From: Anagrus nilaparvatae | Taxonomy: Eukaryota; Arthropoda; Insecta; Hymenoptera; Mymaridae | NCBI GenBank assembly: GCA_022575985.1 | Contig: JAKSXM010000247.1 | Span: forward strand, 7,897,501-7,961,500 | Length of the DNA stretch: 64,000 bases | Reading direction: 5' to 3' | Shown here: one piece after another, positions 9,864 to 21,120 of the stretch | Layout: each line of letters begins with the position of its first letter | How positions within the stretch are numbered: position 1 is the stretch's first letter | The notes under the pieces: generated by a model | Told to the model about the DNA's origin: nothing | Seen by the model: only the letters and a program-made list of their open reading frames with translations | The model's database searches: none | Position numbers and translations under genes: made by a program

Positions 9864-12725
9864 ATGGAGAAATATGTAAGTAAAGAATGTATGTGGGAAA
9901 AAATTGAAGACTCGCTTGAGTACACGATTCCGTGGCACTTAAAATTCGCATTTACACTTCTAGAAATTAATACACCTTTTGAATTAATAAGATTAAATTC
10001 TGATAATATTCAAGAAATAGAAAATTATGTACGTTCGACAGCTTACAGAAGTAATATTCCAAAAAATGATTTAGACAATATAAATAAATATTATGGTGAA
10101 TCAAGTCCAGATGACTTTAGATTTTTAGATAATGATTTATCAATATTAAAAGACATTATACAATTAGCTAATGAAAAACCTTTAACTTACTGGACAAAAC
10201 TGTACTCCCAGCAATCTTGTTTAACGTCATCTTCGGGCAATAGTTTAAGTCAACAAAATGTAGAAATTTACAAAGAGTTGAGAAATCTAAGTGAATCAAC
10301 ATTATTGGCCCTAATTTATAAACATGCAAAAGAAAATTTTAATATTAAGGAGAAAGGAAAAAGATATGATTATATTTTTAAGTTAATATCATCATATTAC
10401 TATATGATAGGTGGGCGTATAGTATATGATAGTTTATCTAAAAATTTATCCCTTCCTAGTGTTGCTACTATGAAAAAATTTATTGGCAAAGAATTCTCAC
10501 CAATAGCTGAAGGTTGTTTGAGAGCAAATCAATTAAAAAACTATTTAGAAGATAGAAAATATCCACTAAAAGTACTTATTTCAGAAGATGCTACAAAAAT
10601 AAATAGCAGAGTACAATATGATTCTAAGAGTAATCAGATAGTTGGTTTAGTGCTTCCGATGAATTCTAATTCAATGCCTGTGTCTTATTCTTTTAAGGCA
10701 ACTTCTGCTTCAATCATGGAAAACCATATTAAAAACAATCCAGTATCTTCAATGTTGTATACTATTTTAGCACAACCAATAACAAAGGGCGCTTCATCTT
10801 TTTGTGTAAATATATATGGTACAGATGACTGCTTTAATTTTACAGATGTTCAAAAGAGACAAAAATATATTAAAAATGTTTTAGAAGCGAATGGTATTGA
10901 AGTTATTGGTTTTGCATCAGATGGTGACCCTAGACTTTTAAAAGCAATGAGGATTGAATCAGGACTTGGGAGATCAAAACAAAAAAAAAAGAGAGGTAGA
11001 AAAAGGAAATATGATGAAGCTATGAATGAGCTTTCTTCAAATGTTAAAGATATTGAATTAATTGGATTTAATGCCAAATTAGAACCTTTGTCTATTTATT
11101 TTCAAGACACTGTGCATTTTGTAAATAGGATGAGAACAAGACTTTGTAAAAAGTCATCAGAATATCCCATGGGTGATTTTTTTGTTGCTAGCTTAGGTCA
11201 TTTAACAGACTTATTTAGCCTGTGTCCAAAAGATAAACTAATGTTAAGACTAAGCGACATAACAAACAAAGATAAGATGGACTTTTCTGCGACCCTAAGA
11301 TTATGCGAACCAAGAATTTCTAAACTACTCAAGGAATATGTCATTGGAAGTTAAGCAACCCAAGCTTATTTAAAACTCATGCAGTTCACAGCTTTTTCGT
11401 TTTTATCTACTAAACTAAAACTTGAGGAAAGAGTATATTGCATCTGGTATTCTGTATTTTTTTTAAGATTGTGGAGAGAATGGTTGGTAAAAAAAAAATG
11501 CAAAATTGCTGAAAGTTTTATTACATTAAACACTTATACGTGCATTGAACTCAATGCTCATTCGTTGATTAATTTGATTCTTAAATTTGCCAATGAGAAT
11601 GATCTCGATAGTTTATTTTTGTATCAGTTTGGAAGTCAAGCTTGTGAAGAATTTTACAGATTTTTAAGATCTATGAGTACAACAAATTCTACAATTGTTA
11701 ATTGTACAGTATTAGAAGCTATAAATAAGCTAAGGAAAATACAACTTCAAACGGAAATAATAAATTATAACTTTAAAAAAGAAGGAGAAAATTTTCTCTT
11801 TCCTAGAAAAGAATTTTACAATCCTTCTTTTGAAAAAATAGACGAAAAAATTCAAGATCTAAGAGATTTGAGTGCATTTGAGATAAAGCAAGTGGACAAA
11901 GTTAAAAAAAACATTTATGAAATACTTTTATTAGCCAAAGAAGATGCTATACAAGCAATTAAAGATTTAGGTATGTTCTCGGAAAAATTTGATCCATTAA
12001 AAATTTCTATAGATGTTATAAAAGCGAATGAAGAAGAACTGGATGATAATGAGAGAGACATTTTTGCAAACTCGAATAATACTGATGACATTACTGATGA
12101 TTCAATAGAAAATGATTTAGCATCTCACACAGACAGAGATTTAGAATTCAGAGATTATTCTGAAGATTATGATCCAGATGATGAAGAGAGCCCAGTAGTT
12201 CGAATAGTAAATCAGGAAACTGGTAAAGTTCAAATAATTTTAAAATCAACTTATTGTTGGTATTTCACTAAAGAGTCAGTAAAACTTAGCAGTGACAGAC
12301 TCGTTAGAGTTGCTCAGCCCATGACTTCTTGCACACCTCATGGAAAAGAAGTGTGCATGATTGAAAAATTTGACAAAATTTATATCGGTGATTGGTGTAT
12401 TTAAAAAAAAAAAAATGGAAATTCAAGTTTAATCGGATACGTACTTAGCTTTTGTTATTACAAAGAAGATACTTTGAAAAATAGGTTATTTTCTGGTCAT
12501 TGGGCTAAAATTAAAGATAACAACAAGGAAGTCGGCGTTTTATGTTCATGGTTCAGTTTAAATGATGATCAAAGTCTCAAGTTGGAAAAAATGAGTACGC
12601 ATGGTTACTTAGATATCACTCAATATGAAGCTACAATACCAAAACCAAAACCTAGAACAGAAAATGAAATCAATAAATTTTATATTTTGGACACTTGCTA
12701 TGAACAAATAAAAAGTTATTTATAA
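9864..12725 (+). pseudogene. transposase of the 6.6-kb element, ~953 codons with two in-frame stops
   Basis: Three open blocks lie in one and the same frame, separated only by TAA at 11352-11354 and TAA at 12402-12404. Reading through gives about 953 residues. Residues ~22-115 form an N-terminal domain ('YVRSTAY', 'YGESSPDDF', 'TYWTK') shared with the accessory protein. A likely RNase-H-like catalytic core follows: D242 in 'LISEDATKI', D353/D355 in 'FASDGDPRLL', a conserved-looking 'DTVHFVNRMRTRL' (H418) and E595/E596 in 'FGSQACEEFYRFLRS'. 'KKRGRKRK' near residue 378 resembles an AT-hook. An acidic stretch lies at ~715-785, and the C-terminal domain has 'IYIGDWCI' and 'VGVLCSWFS'. The order D...D...H...E is as in P/hAT/THAP9-like enzymes with an insertion before the last acid. 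The catalytic assignment is inference. The start at 9864 is the first ATG of the open frame. Confidence 0.75.
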
Positions 12726-12727
12726 TT

Positions 12728-13190
12728 TATATAAAATTTAAATTAAATACATATTAAAAAATAAACTCTGTTGAGTTTCAGACTTTTACCCAGATTTAGA
12801 GAGTATCAAAAAAAAAATTTTATAATGATAATTTTTAGAGTCCATAAAATAAAATCATAATTTATATTGTAATTTTGTTTTGTTTTTAAATTTATCACTG
12901 TATAAAGTTTTTTAATTATAAGTTTAACTATAAGTTTTATTTAAATTAAATTATTTTTCTAACAAAAAATTTTATGTACCTACAGAAATTTACAATTATA
13001 TTTTTTTTTTCTTTGTCAATATATTAAAAATTTTGTTTATTATTTTAAAATATATATATAAAAAACTATACAATAATTTTTATTATCAAAATTGATCATA
13101 TTATAATAACATTTACTATATAAGTCATTAATTAAATTATATTAACTTATAATTTCTAGACATTTTTTTAATTATTGTAAGTATATAAAA
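12728..13190. other. convergent intergenic region of the transposon
   Basis: This AT-rich spacer lies between the two stop codons of the convergent genes. Several AATAAA-like hexamers occur on both strands (for example AATAAA at 12760), consistent with 3' ends of both transcripts meeting here. No other feature is seen. Confidence 0.4.
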
Positions 13191-14306
13191 TTATTTCTTT
13201 CTTAGATTATATTTTGTCGACTTGTGATAATTTTTTTTTGATTGGTCAGGTTTTAAAAATTCTATTATATTTAATTTCTTTAAACTTTTATTTTTAATTG
13301 AAACTTTCATTTTAGAATCATAACCATTGCTCATACTCAAGTTATGGTTCCCTTCAATACTTTTTCTTTGATTACTTTCATCAAATTCTTTGCTAGAGTC
13401 ATCATCGCTTTCATCTTTATCTTTTTGCTCATCATTATTGTCTTTGCTATTTCCAGTATTTTCATCGTTTCCATCACTTTGCTCGCTCTCATCACCTGCA
13501 TTGCCATTTTCTATGTTGGTATTGTCTTCGTCACTTTCAACATCTTTATCTTCTCCACCACTTTGTTCGTTTTCACCAACTTCATTGCTATTGTCGACAT
13601 CACTATCATCACTATCTATTTCAATATTAGGGTCTATATGTATTGCTTCAACGTGACGGGTAAAACCATAAATAGACCACTTTGGTTTACCAATACATTT
13701 CATATATTTTTTTAAATTCAATATTGCTTGACAATTAGGACAAGTTATTGAAGCTATGCAGTTTTTTTGTTCATCAATATGAATTTTCACTTTTATTGCG
13801 TTCACATTTATGACAACATTTGCCTTATATTTAAAGTTTTTTACTAAACGTAGAACCTTATTTTTTTCCAATGCCAAATCATATTTATTATTCACAAAAC
13901 GTATTTTCTTCTTATCCCAATAGTTTTTGCGGTCTCTATTGCTTTGAACGACTTTTAACAAAGAGATGATTCTACTCCTTAGCCCAATTACAATTTTAAA
14001 TTCAGATGGTGTAGAATGATACGAACCATAACAAACTTCTTTATTCGTAATTTCCAGGGTATTTATTGTGTATGTACTAGATCTTACATAACCTTCAATA
14101 TCTTCAAATGGGAAATTTTCGATTCCATAATTATCAATAATCTCAACTAAAGCCTTTGCATTGGATAAATTTAATAAATCAAAAATAATTTTAATGTGAG
14201 CTGGAAATTTTAAATGATGTTTCACTTCCATAATTTCACAAAATGAAAGATTTAAGCAATCATTCTCGTAACAATCATCATCGAAGACATCTTTGTACAT
14301 AGACAT
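13191..14306 (-). CDS. accessory protein sharing the transposase N-terminal domain, with zinc-finger-like and acidic regions
   Basis: This intact 371-residue frame lies inside the transposon, convergent with the transposase. Residues ~33-132 ('FPAHIKIIFDLL', 'IEGYVRSSTYT', 'CYGSYHSTPSEF', 'NYWDK') align with residues ~22-115 of the transposase: P.H.K..F.LL, IE.YVRS..Y, YG....P..F, YW.K. Next comes CPNC (C189, C192) followed by H218 and H223 in 'GFTRHVEAIH', a possible long-spaced C2H2 or BED-like finger. Residues ~230-325 are strongly acidic and Ser/Asn-rich, and the C-terminus is basic ('STKYNLRKK'). I do not recognise a named family. A DNA-end-binding or regulatory partner of the transposase is the natural hypothesis. 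The frame is undamaged while the transposase has two stops. The start at 14306 was chosen as the first ATG, with a second one two codons on. Confidence 0.7.
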   Translation of the reverse strand: MSMYKDVFDDDCYENDCLNLSFCEIMEVKHHLKFPAHIKIIFDLLNLSNAKALVEIIDNYGIENFPFEDIEGYVRSSTYTINTLEITNKEVCYGSYHSTPSEFKIVIGLRSRIISLLKVVQSNRDRKNYWDKKKIRFVNNKYDLALEKNKVLRLVKNFKYKANVVINVNAIKVKIHIDEQKNCIASITCPNCQAILNLKKYMKCIGKPKWSIYGFTRHVEAIHIDPNIEIDSDDSDVDNSNEVGENEQSGGEDKDVESDEDNTNIENGNAGDESEQSDGNDENTGNSKDNNDEQKDKDESDDDSSKEFDESNQRKSIEGNHNLSMSNGYDSKMKVSIKNKSLKKLNIIEFLKPDQSKKNYHKSTKYNLRKK

Positions 14307-15118
14307 ATTTTTAATTTAAGAAAAACAGCAAACTATTCTGTAAAACAAAACAAAATTACCAATATATTTAAAAACTGAAGAACCATTTTTATAAATTTAA
14401 TATTTGACTTACCTTAGAAAGTAATTACATAATAAGTATTTTAAATCTTTTGTAAATATTTCAAAAATTGTATTAAAAATTTGTACTTTTTGAATACAAC
14501 AAGGAATATAATAAATTTGAAGTTTAGGTTTAATTGTCAAAAAACCTATAACTTTTTATTTTTGGAGCTTCATCAACAATAATTATTGTTTATGTGCTTA
14601 CCCGACTACCTGTGTTTAAATTTTTTGTTGGTAATGAAGATAGCGTTAATGACATCCGAGCAACTGATTTAAGCGCCCCCATGTACATTAAAATTTTAAT
14701 TTTAAACGTTTGTATATTTTATATTCGAATAATAATGATTTTAAATTTAAAACAGTACTATTTTAAGCAGCATTATTTTAAATTATGTTTCTGTACAATG
14801 ATTTGTAAAAATTTTTATTGTTTGAAAAGTGAAAAAATAGTTATTCTTGTACCTCAAAAATAAATTTTTTAACGTTAAAATACTCAAACAATGCTACTTT
14901 TTGAAATTTTTAGTATTTGTAGTTAATTTATTATTATTTAGTGTTAAGTAAGTTACTTGACGACAATTGTTTGTTTATTTCTTTTTGAGATTTAAACAAA
15001 TTTTTCATACTGCTGCAAAACTTTTTTAATTGCATATAAGATAAATTTTTTTTTATAATAAAGTTGTTTAAAATAAATAGGTATAAGCTATTGAAGTTAG
15101 GTAGGTATATATACATAT
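14307..15118. other. right non-coding part of the transposon
   Basis: No gene is supported. This AT-rich segment between the accessory gene start and the right TIR should contain the promoter of the minus-strand gene, but no clear TATA/initiator pair could be singled out among the many A/T runs. Confidence 0.4.
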
Positions 15119-15348
15119 ATATGATTAGAATGTATAGTTTTAATTGACAAGTATACTCATTTTTCAAAATGTAAATCTCTTGTAAGGTCAAATATAGGTT
15201 GTAATCAATTATTTATTAGCTTTCAAGCACTCCCAGCCTCAGTAGTCCAAATTTTCTTAGAAGTGCGCCATTTTTTTGGCGCACACTTGGCGCACACTTG
15301 GCGCACACCTGGCGCACATTTGGTGTGCGCTGAGTGGACCGCCCCTTG
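15119..15348 (-). repeat. right terminal inverted repeat
   Basis: The inverted counterpart of 8760-9012 begins (read inward) CAAGGGGCGGTCCACTCAGC and ends near ATGATTAGAATGTATAG. Differences from the left copy are fewer GTGYGCC units and a handful of substitutions and small indels. Confidence 0.85.
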
Positions 15349-15356
15349 AACATGAC
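15349..15356 (+). repeat. 8-bp target site duplication, right copy
   Basis: AACATGAC, identical to 8752-8759. Confidence 0.9.
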
Positions 15357-15960
15357 ACTTCGATTTAATAAAAAAATGTTAAGTACTATATGTTACAGAT
15401 AATAATTTTCGAAATTATATGCAGAGTAAATTATACATACCCAGCGAAATGCAAGTTAAAACTATCATAAATAATTTTTAGGAAATCCCATTTCTTTATT
15501 ATAATAATAATGAATAATAATATAAGCAAAAGTAAATTATGCATACCCGCAGTGAAATTTATATTTAAAAATAATACTTAAAGCTATCATTAATAATTTT
15601 TAGGAAATTCCATTTCTTTATTGAATAATAATAAGAAGAGCATAAAAGGATAGAAAGAGAAAGAATGAATAAATATTTTAATATAAAAGAAAAAGCATTG
15701 ACCTAACTATTAAAATTATCATATTAATGTTGTAGGTTGTTGGTTTATCTAACGCTATGTTGATTCAACAAAGATTTAAGTGGTTAACTTAACAATTTTA
15801 ATTTTGCTTGAATCAACAAAGTATTTGTTGGTTTAATGTTTTTATTTGACAATTCAACGTTTAATCTTTCCATTCAACAACTTAAAGAACTAATCTTATT
15901 TCAGCTACGTTATGCGTTTAGTTTGTCTTATATTTTTTTTACGTGTAAAAAAATTTAAAA
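15357..15960. repeat. right half of the older interrupted repeat
   Basis: The motif 'tataaattatgcatacccgc' and its near copy occur about 115 bases apart (15,430 and 15,540), and 'aatttttaggaaat(c/t)ccatttcttta' is duplicated at 15,471 and 15,594. At 15,760-15,900 the CAACAAAGTATTTGTTG and GACAATTCAAC phrases mirror those at 8430-8510, and the end TTTTTTTTACGTGTA mirrors ACACGGAAAAAAA. No gene. Confidence 0.4.
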
Positions 15961-17340
15961 AAATTTCTCGCTCTATCTCAACTAATCTAAATCAGTTTTT
16001 AACTTTTTTAAAAACTTTTTTGCTATAATTTTGTTCAAACATTTCTTTAAAACATAGGCATAAAAAAATTAATTTAAAAAAATTTTGGGGCTAAAATATA
16101 TTAATTAGCAAATTTTTTCGGAAAAAATTTTTACTTTAACCAAAATTATAACTTCAAATCAAAAAAGTATCGAGGGAATTTTGAGTAGGAAAAAACTTGA
16201 AGTGAGGGAAAAATCGAGAAAGACCTTAAATTTATTTTTACATAAAAATTTTTTTAATTGGAACAATAAAAAACAATATACAATTGAAATAAACAATGCG
16301 TAAATTAACCGCGTGCGCCGGTTATTTATGTAATCTCTAGTCAAATCACGGGGAAGGGTGTTAAGTTACTGGCATGATCTTTGGTTTACTATAGGTGTTT
16401 TGGGTCGCTGACCATGAATTTCGGGGTCTTTTCTGGGAGGCATTGGGGAACACCCTTAAATTTGCAAAAAATACCCCTAAAAAGGAGAATTTTTTATGGA
16501 AATAATTACATAACAAGCTTTAAATTCACATAAATTTAATAAAAAAATTACATGACAAAACTTAATTACACCCCCATAACCTTCTTTAGGTTATGTTAGT
16601 GTAAGGTTAGTGGTTTATTTTTTTAATTTTAGACCTATTTCTTAGATTATGGGGCTGGAAGGCTTGTTATGTAATTATTTATTACAGACTACTTCTTTAT
16701 ACTATATTAAGTTTAAGGCATGTCATGTAATTTTTTATTACATACCACTTCCTTGGGTTATATTAGTGTAAGGCTAGCGGTGTAGTTTTTTAATTTTAGA
16801 CCATAGATTATGGGGGTGTAATTAAGTTTTGTCAAGTAATTTTTTTTTATTAAAGACCACCTTCTTAAGTTATGTTAGTTTAAAGCTTGTCATATAATTT
16901 TTTTATTACAGACCACCTCTTTAGGTTATATGGGTTTAGGGCTTTTTATATAATTTTTTTTTTACTAGCCGTCATGAGCTTTGGTCTACTAGAGTAATAA
17001 ATAATAAATTCAAAGTAATTATCAAACTCAAGTTACAGCTAAGTATCCAGAAAATGACACTTAAATAGCGATTCCATAAAAAATTCCCCTTCTTCCCATA
17101 TTTTTATTTCTTTTTATTTAGGAAATTTTCATTGCAATTTAGTAATTTTACAAAGTACACATTTATTTACTTTACTCTATAATTAACAACAACGGATAAA
17201 TTGCACGAATATCAATAATAAACCAAATATCGAAGTTAGGTTAAGTTAATTGATTTTGGTTTTTTAATTATTTTTAATAGTATTATTTGGTTGCTACAGT
17301 GTCAGTTTGCAGCGCTTGAACTTTGCGTGAATTAAATCAG
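15961..17340. repeat. AT-rich DNA with a decayed tandem repeat (16,560-16,960)
   Basis: From about 16,560 to 16,960 a unit carrying 'aggttatgttagtgtaagg', 'ttattacagaccac' and 'ttcttaggttat' returns about four to five times with irregular spacing. Related phrases, inverted, occur at 55,860-56,090 ('ccttaaactcacataaccta'). The rest (15,961-16,560 and 16,960-17,340) is AT-rich with no gene seen. Confidence 0.45.
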
Positions 17341-17400
17341 GGCCGAATCATCCATAAGGCGCTCTAGGCGCCAGCCTACAGGCCCCTATGAATGAAAAGC
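17341..17400 (+). repeat. dispersed motif, GGCGCTCTAGGCGCC...AGGCCCC
   Basis: 'atccataaggcgctctaggc' followed by 'cctacaggccccta' is echoed at 55,776-55,830 ('atccattaggcgcttgaggc', 'cctataggcccc'). Each copy lies next to the ~127-bp satellite or its relative, so it is probably part of the same larger dispersed element. Confidence 0.45.
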
Positions 17401-17509
17401 ACTCACTAATTTAAAAAACTAATTTTCGTCGATCGAGTTTCCGATAAAAACAATTTCGATCAAAGTTCCAACCGAGGCATAATTTTTAATTTTTCATCTA
17501 AAACAATTT

Positions 17510-20470
17510 TCCGATTTTCCAATATGGCGGACCAAAAAATATTTTAGAATGTGTTTCAAGCTTTTTACAATTCCTGGGGGTTTTTGAGATTGAAAAAACC
17601 GGTTTCAATAATAAAATTTTTATATTTATACTCTACGATATTTTCCAATTTTCCAAGATGGCGGAAAAAAACATGAAAAGTAGAAGTATCTATATTATTT
17701 AGGGGTTTTCGAGGTTGAAAAAAACGTTTTCATTGATGAAAATTTTAAAATTTCTAAACACGAAATATTATCGAAAAAAAAATTTTACAACAAAGTAACA
17801 GGGACTGTAGATTATAGCATCGAACTCAACGAAGAAATTATTCAAACAAACAACTCTAATCAATCAAATACAGAAAATCATTGAAAAAAAAAAATTAAAG
17901 CCGTTATACCAAAAGTTCATCATTGGAAAATCATCAATTATTCTATTTCCAAGCTGTTTATTGCCAAGCTGTAGCCAAGCTGTTTACTTCCAAGCTGTAG
18001 GCAAAATGTTTACTGCCAAGCTGTAGCCAAGCTGTTTACTTCCAAGCTGTAGGCAAACTGTTTACTGCCAAGCTATAGCCAAGCTGAATACTACCAAGCC
18101 GTAGCCAAGCTGTTCATTTTTTACACCATTGCCAAGCAGTTTTTAGGACTTTTCTTATAAATTTTTGGAAACCATAATGGACTTTAAGATCCTTGTCGCA
18201 ACTATATTTTTAATGTAAGTACCTTAAAATTTTCCTATACATACATAAATCTTCAAGACATGTTAAAAATTTTCCGAGCAAATTTTTGACTTTTTCTTAC
18301 ACAAAAATAAAAATTTTTTTTTATTTTTTTACATTTTTTTAAAAAATATTATGCCAAAGAATTAGACTGAGCGAAGCTCTGAGCTGAGCTCAGTCTATTC
18401 TCGCGACAGAATGTCGAGTTTGTGTGCACGATAACTCTTTAATGATATTGCCGATTGGCTTCAAAATTTCAAAGATGGTCTCAAATAAGACAAAGACGAA
18501 CTGATTAAATTTGTAGCCCATTTGGTATGCACATTTAAGAATAATAGCAAAAAATCGAACTCCTCATCAAAAAATTACTTTTTTAAAATTTAAATATTGA
18601 GAGTTTCGATATTTACGAATAAAAAAGAACTTTTCACATTACCTAGGGGTATTCGAGGTTAAAAAAAACATTTTTATTAATAAAATTTTTAATTTTTCAA
18701 CCCAACATATTCTCCAATTTTCCAAGATGGTGGATTGAAAAACTTGAAAAAATCAACTTTTCACATTAGAAGGAGATTTTTTAGGGCGAGAAAAATGAAT
18801 TTTGCATGGAAAATATTTAATTTTTCAACCCAACATGTTTTCCGATTTTCCAAGATTGCGGACTAAAAACTTGAAAAATCAACTTTTCACATTACAAGGA
18901 GGATTTTTAAAGCGAAAAAAATGAATTTTGGGTGGAAAACATTCAATTTTTCAAATCGACATATTTTTAAATTTTCCAAGATGGCGGATTGAAAAACTTG
19001 AAAAAATCCATTTTTCACATTACAAAGGAGTTTTTTAGGGCAAGAAAAATAAATATTGGGTGAAAAATATTCAATTTTTCAACACAACAAATTTTCTGAT
19101 TTTTCAAGATGGCGTACAATTAAATTTGAAAAAATTAACTTTTAACTTTACAAGGGAGTTTTTGGGGCAAGAAATATGAATTTCCGGTCAAAAATTTTTT
19201 ATTTTTCAACCCAACATATTTTCAAAATTCCAAGATAGCGGACCATAAAATGTAAAAAAATTAACTTTTAACCTTACAAGGGGGTTTTTGGGGCAATAGA
19301 TATGAATTTTCGGTCGAAAATATTTAATTTTTCAACCCAACATATTTTCTGATTTTCCAAGATAGTGGACCATTAAACTTAAAAAAATTAATTTTCAACC
19401 TTACAAAGGGGTTTTTGGGGAAAGAGATATGAATTTTCGGTCGAAAATATTTAATTTTTCAATTCAACACATGTTCCGATTTTCCAATATGGCGGACCAT
19501 AAAACTTAAAATAATCAACTTTTAAGTTTACAAGGGGGTTTTTTAGGGTGAGAAAAATGAATTTTAAGTGGGAAATATTTAATTTTTCAACCCAACATAT
19601 TTTCCAATTTTCCAAGATGTCGGACTGAAAAACTTGAAACAATCAACTTTTCATATTACAACGGGGTTTTTTAGAGCGAGAAAAATGAGTTTCTGGTGAA
19701 AATATTGAATTTTTTAATCCAACATATTTTCCAATTTTCCAAGATAGCGGACCATCAAACTTAAAAAAATTAACTTCTAACTTTACAAAGGGGTTTTTAA
19801 GGCAAGAAAAATGAATTTTGGGTAAAAAACATTTAATTTTTCAACAACATATTTACCGATTTTACAAGATGGCGGACTGAAAACTTGAAGAAATCAACTT
19901 TTCTCATTATAAGAAGGTTTTTTAAAGCGAAAAAAATGAATTTTGAGGGAAAAACATTCAATTTCTCAAATCAACATATTTTCCAATTTTTCAAGATGGT
20001 GAATTGAAAAACTTTAAAAAATTAACTTTTCACATTACAAGGAAGTTTTTAAAGTCTAAAAAAATGAATTTTGGGTAAAAAATATTAAATTTTTCAACCC
20101 AACATATTTTCCGATTTTCCATAATGGCGGACCATAAAACTTAAAAAAATTAACTTTTAACTTTACAAGGGGATTTTAAGGCGAGAAAAATTAATTTTGG
20201 GTGGAAAATATTTAATTTTTCAACAACATATTTTACGATTTTACAAGATGGCGGACTAAAATCTTGAAGAAATCAACTTTTCACATTATAAGAAGGTTTT
20301 TTAAAGCGAAAAAAATGAATTTTAGGTGGATAATATTTGATTTTTCAACCGAACATATTTTCCGATTTTCCAAGATATTACAAAAGAGTTTTTTAGAACA
20401 ATAAACATGAACTTTGAGTGGAAATATTTTTGACCAAAAATTCATAATTCTTACTCTAAAAACCCCCTTG
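17510..20470 (+). repeat. ~127-bp satellite array, 'TTTTCCAAGATGGCGGAC'
   Basis: The marker 'ccaagatggcggac' and its variants recur at about 18,722, 18,850, 18,975, 19,104, 19,230, 19,357, 19,483, 19,611, 19,737, 19,863, 19,990, 20,117, 20,243 and 20,370. The spacing is a very regular 126-128 bases. Each unit also holds 'tttttcaacccaacatattt' and a variant of 'tacaaggggttttt'. Two older copies lie at 17,521 and 17,653. The block 17,770-18,600 interrupts the array. There is no ORF of significance. Confidence 0.85.
17765..18600. repeat. insertion inside the satellite, with a short 'CCAAGCTG' tandem
   Basis: From about 17,945 to 18,125 'gccaagctgt' repeats roughly every 20 bases in alternating forms ('...tttactgccaagctgtagc', '...tttacttccaagctgtagg'). 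At 18,360-18,420 there is a GAGCTGAGCTC palindromic stretch, followed by 'cgataactcttta'. That phrase is common in Helitron 5' regions of arthropods (recollection, weak). No gene is identified. Confidence 0.4.
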
Positions 20471-20482
20471 AAAAGTTAAGTT

Positions 20483-21120
20483 AAACCTCCTGGAAATTTA
20501 TTTGACAAAGAATGTCAAAATATTTTCACTCAAAAATGTATTAGATGTAACAGATCATTTTATGACATTCATACAGATGAAAATAACATTTGTACTGATT
20601 GCGAAAAATCAAACCAATTTACCACTGATAAAAATATAGATCCAGGAACAGTACCAGATGAATTACGTAATTTAAGTTATATAGAACAAATGTTAATAGC
20701 TAGGATCCATCCGATAATTACAATTTATTGAATTAAAGGAAATCAATATTCTTATTCTGGAAATATAATTAACTTTCGACAAAATATTGATGAGAATATA
20801 AACAAATTACCTATACATCCAAATAAATTACCATCTATATTAATTTTTCATATAAATACACAAGTGGATTTAGTGATTTCAAAGTGCGTTCTGAAAAAAT
20901 TAAAAATGCACTTGTACGGCTTAAATTAAATAATATATATTACAAAAATATAGAAATAAATGAAGATATTTTAAAACAATTACCAATTAATGGAAACATA
21001 TCTAACGAATTACAATCTTTAGACATTAATATAGTAGAAAATACAGTAAATAATTCTAACAAATCAAATAATTCATCTGAAATTTATGACAAAACAATAA
21101 CTGAAACAAATATATTTTCC
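20483..21120 (+). pseudogene. Helitron Rep/helicase protein, N-terminal part (broken)
   Basis: The reading contains a cysteine cluster ('CIRCNRSFYDIH', 'CTDCEKS') followed by 'DPGTVPDELRNLSYIEQMLI'. That is the typical start of the Helitron Rep/helicase N-terminal region. It continues through 'KLPIHPNKLPSILIFHINT', then after an indel near 20,860 through 'KVRSEKIKNALVRLKLNN'. There is a stop at about 20,730 and the frameshift near 20,860. After about 21,120 the frame runs by chance into an inserted sequence, so residues from 'FSLASLAS' on are not Helitron protein. Confidence 0.75.

Larger units (their letters stand above)
8760..15348 (+). mobile_element. 6.6-kb two-gene TIR DNA transposon with 8-bp target duplication
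   Basis: The element is bounded by inverted repeats starting CAAGGGGCGGTCCACTCAGC and flanked by identical AACATGAC octamers. The left TIR is about 253 bp and the right about 230 bp. They differ mainly in the number of short 'GTGTGCGCCA' units near the tips. Inside are a + strand transposase (9864-12725) and a convergent minus-strand accessory gene (13191-14306). An 8-bp duplication is typical of hAT, P and KDZ-type elements, and tRNA targeting recalls Dada elements, for which I recall duplications of 6-7 bp. The TIR tip does not begin CAG or CCC as in well-known groups. I leave the superfamily open. The TIRs are still very similar and the transposase nearly open, so the insertion is fairly young. 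Confidence 0.85.

Noticed and set aside
10850..11077. 75-codon minus frame
   Set aside because: Antisense shadow of the transposase.
9864..11354. treating the three transposase blocks as three genes
   Set aside because: All are in the same frame, separated only by single TAA codons. One damaged gene is the simpler reading.
13344..13715. 123- and 88-codon + strand frames
   Set aside because: They run antisense through the acidic, Ser/Asp-rich part of the accessory gene. Low-complexity GAx codons give open antisense frames by composition.
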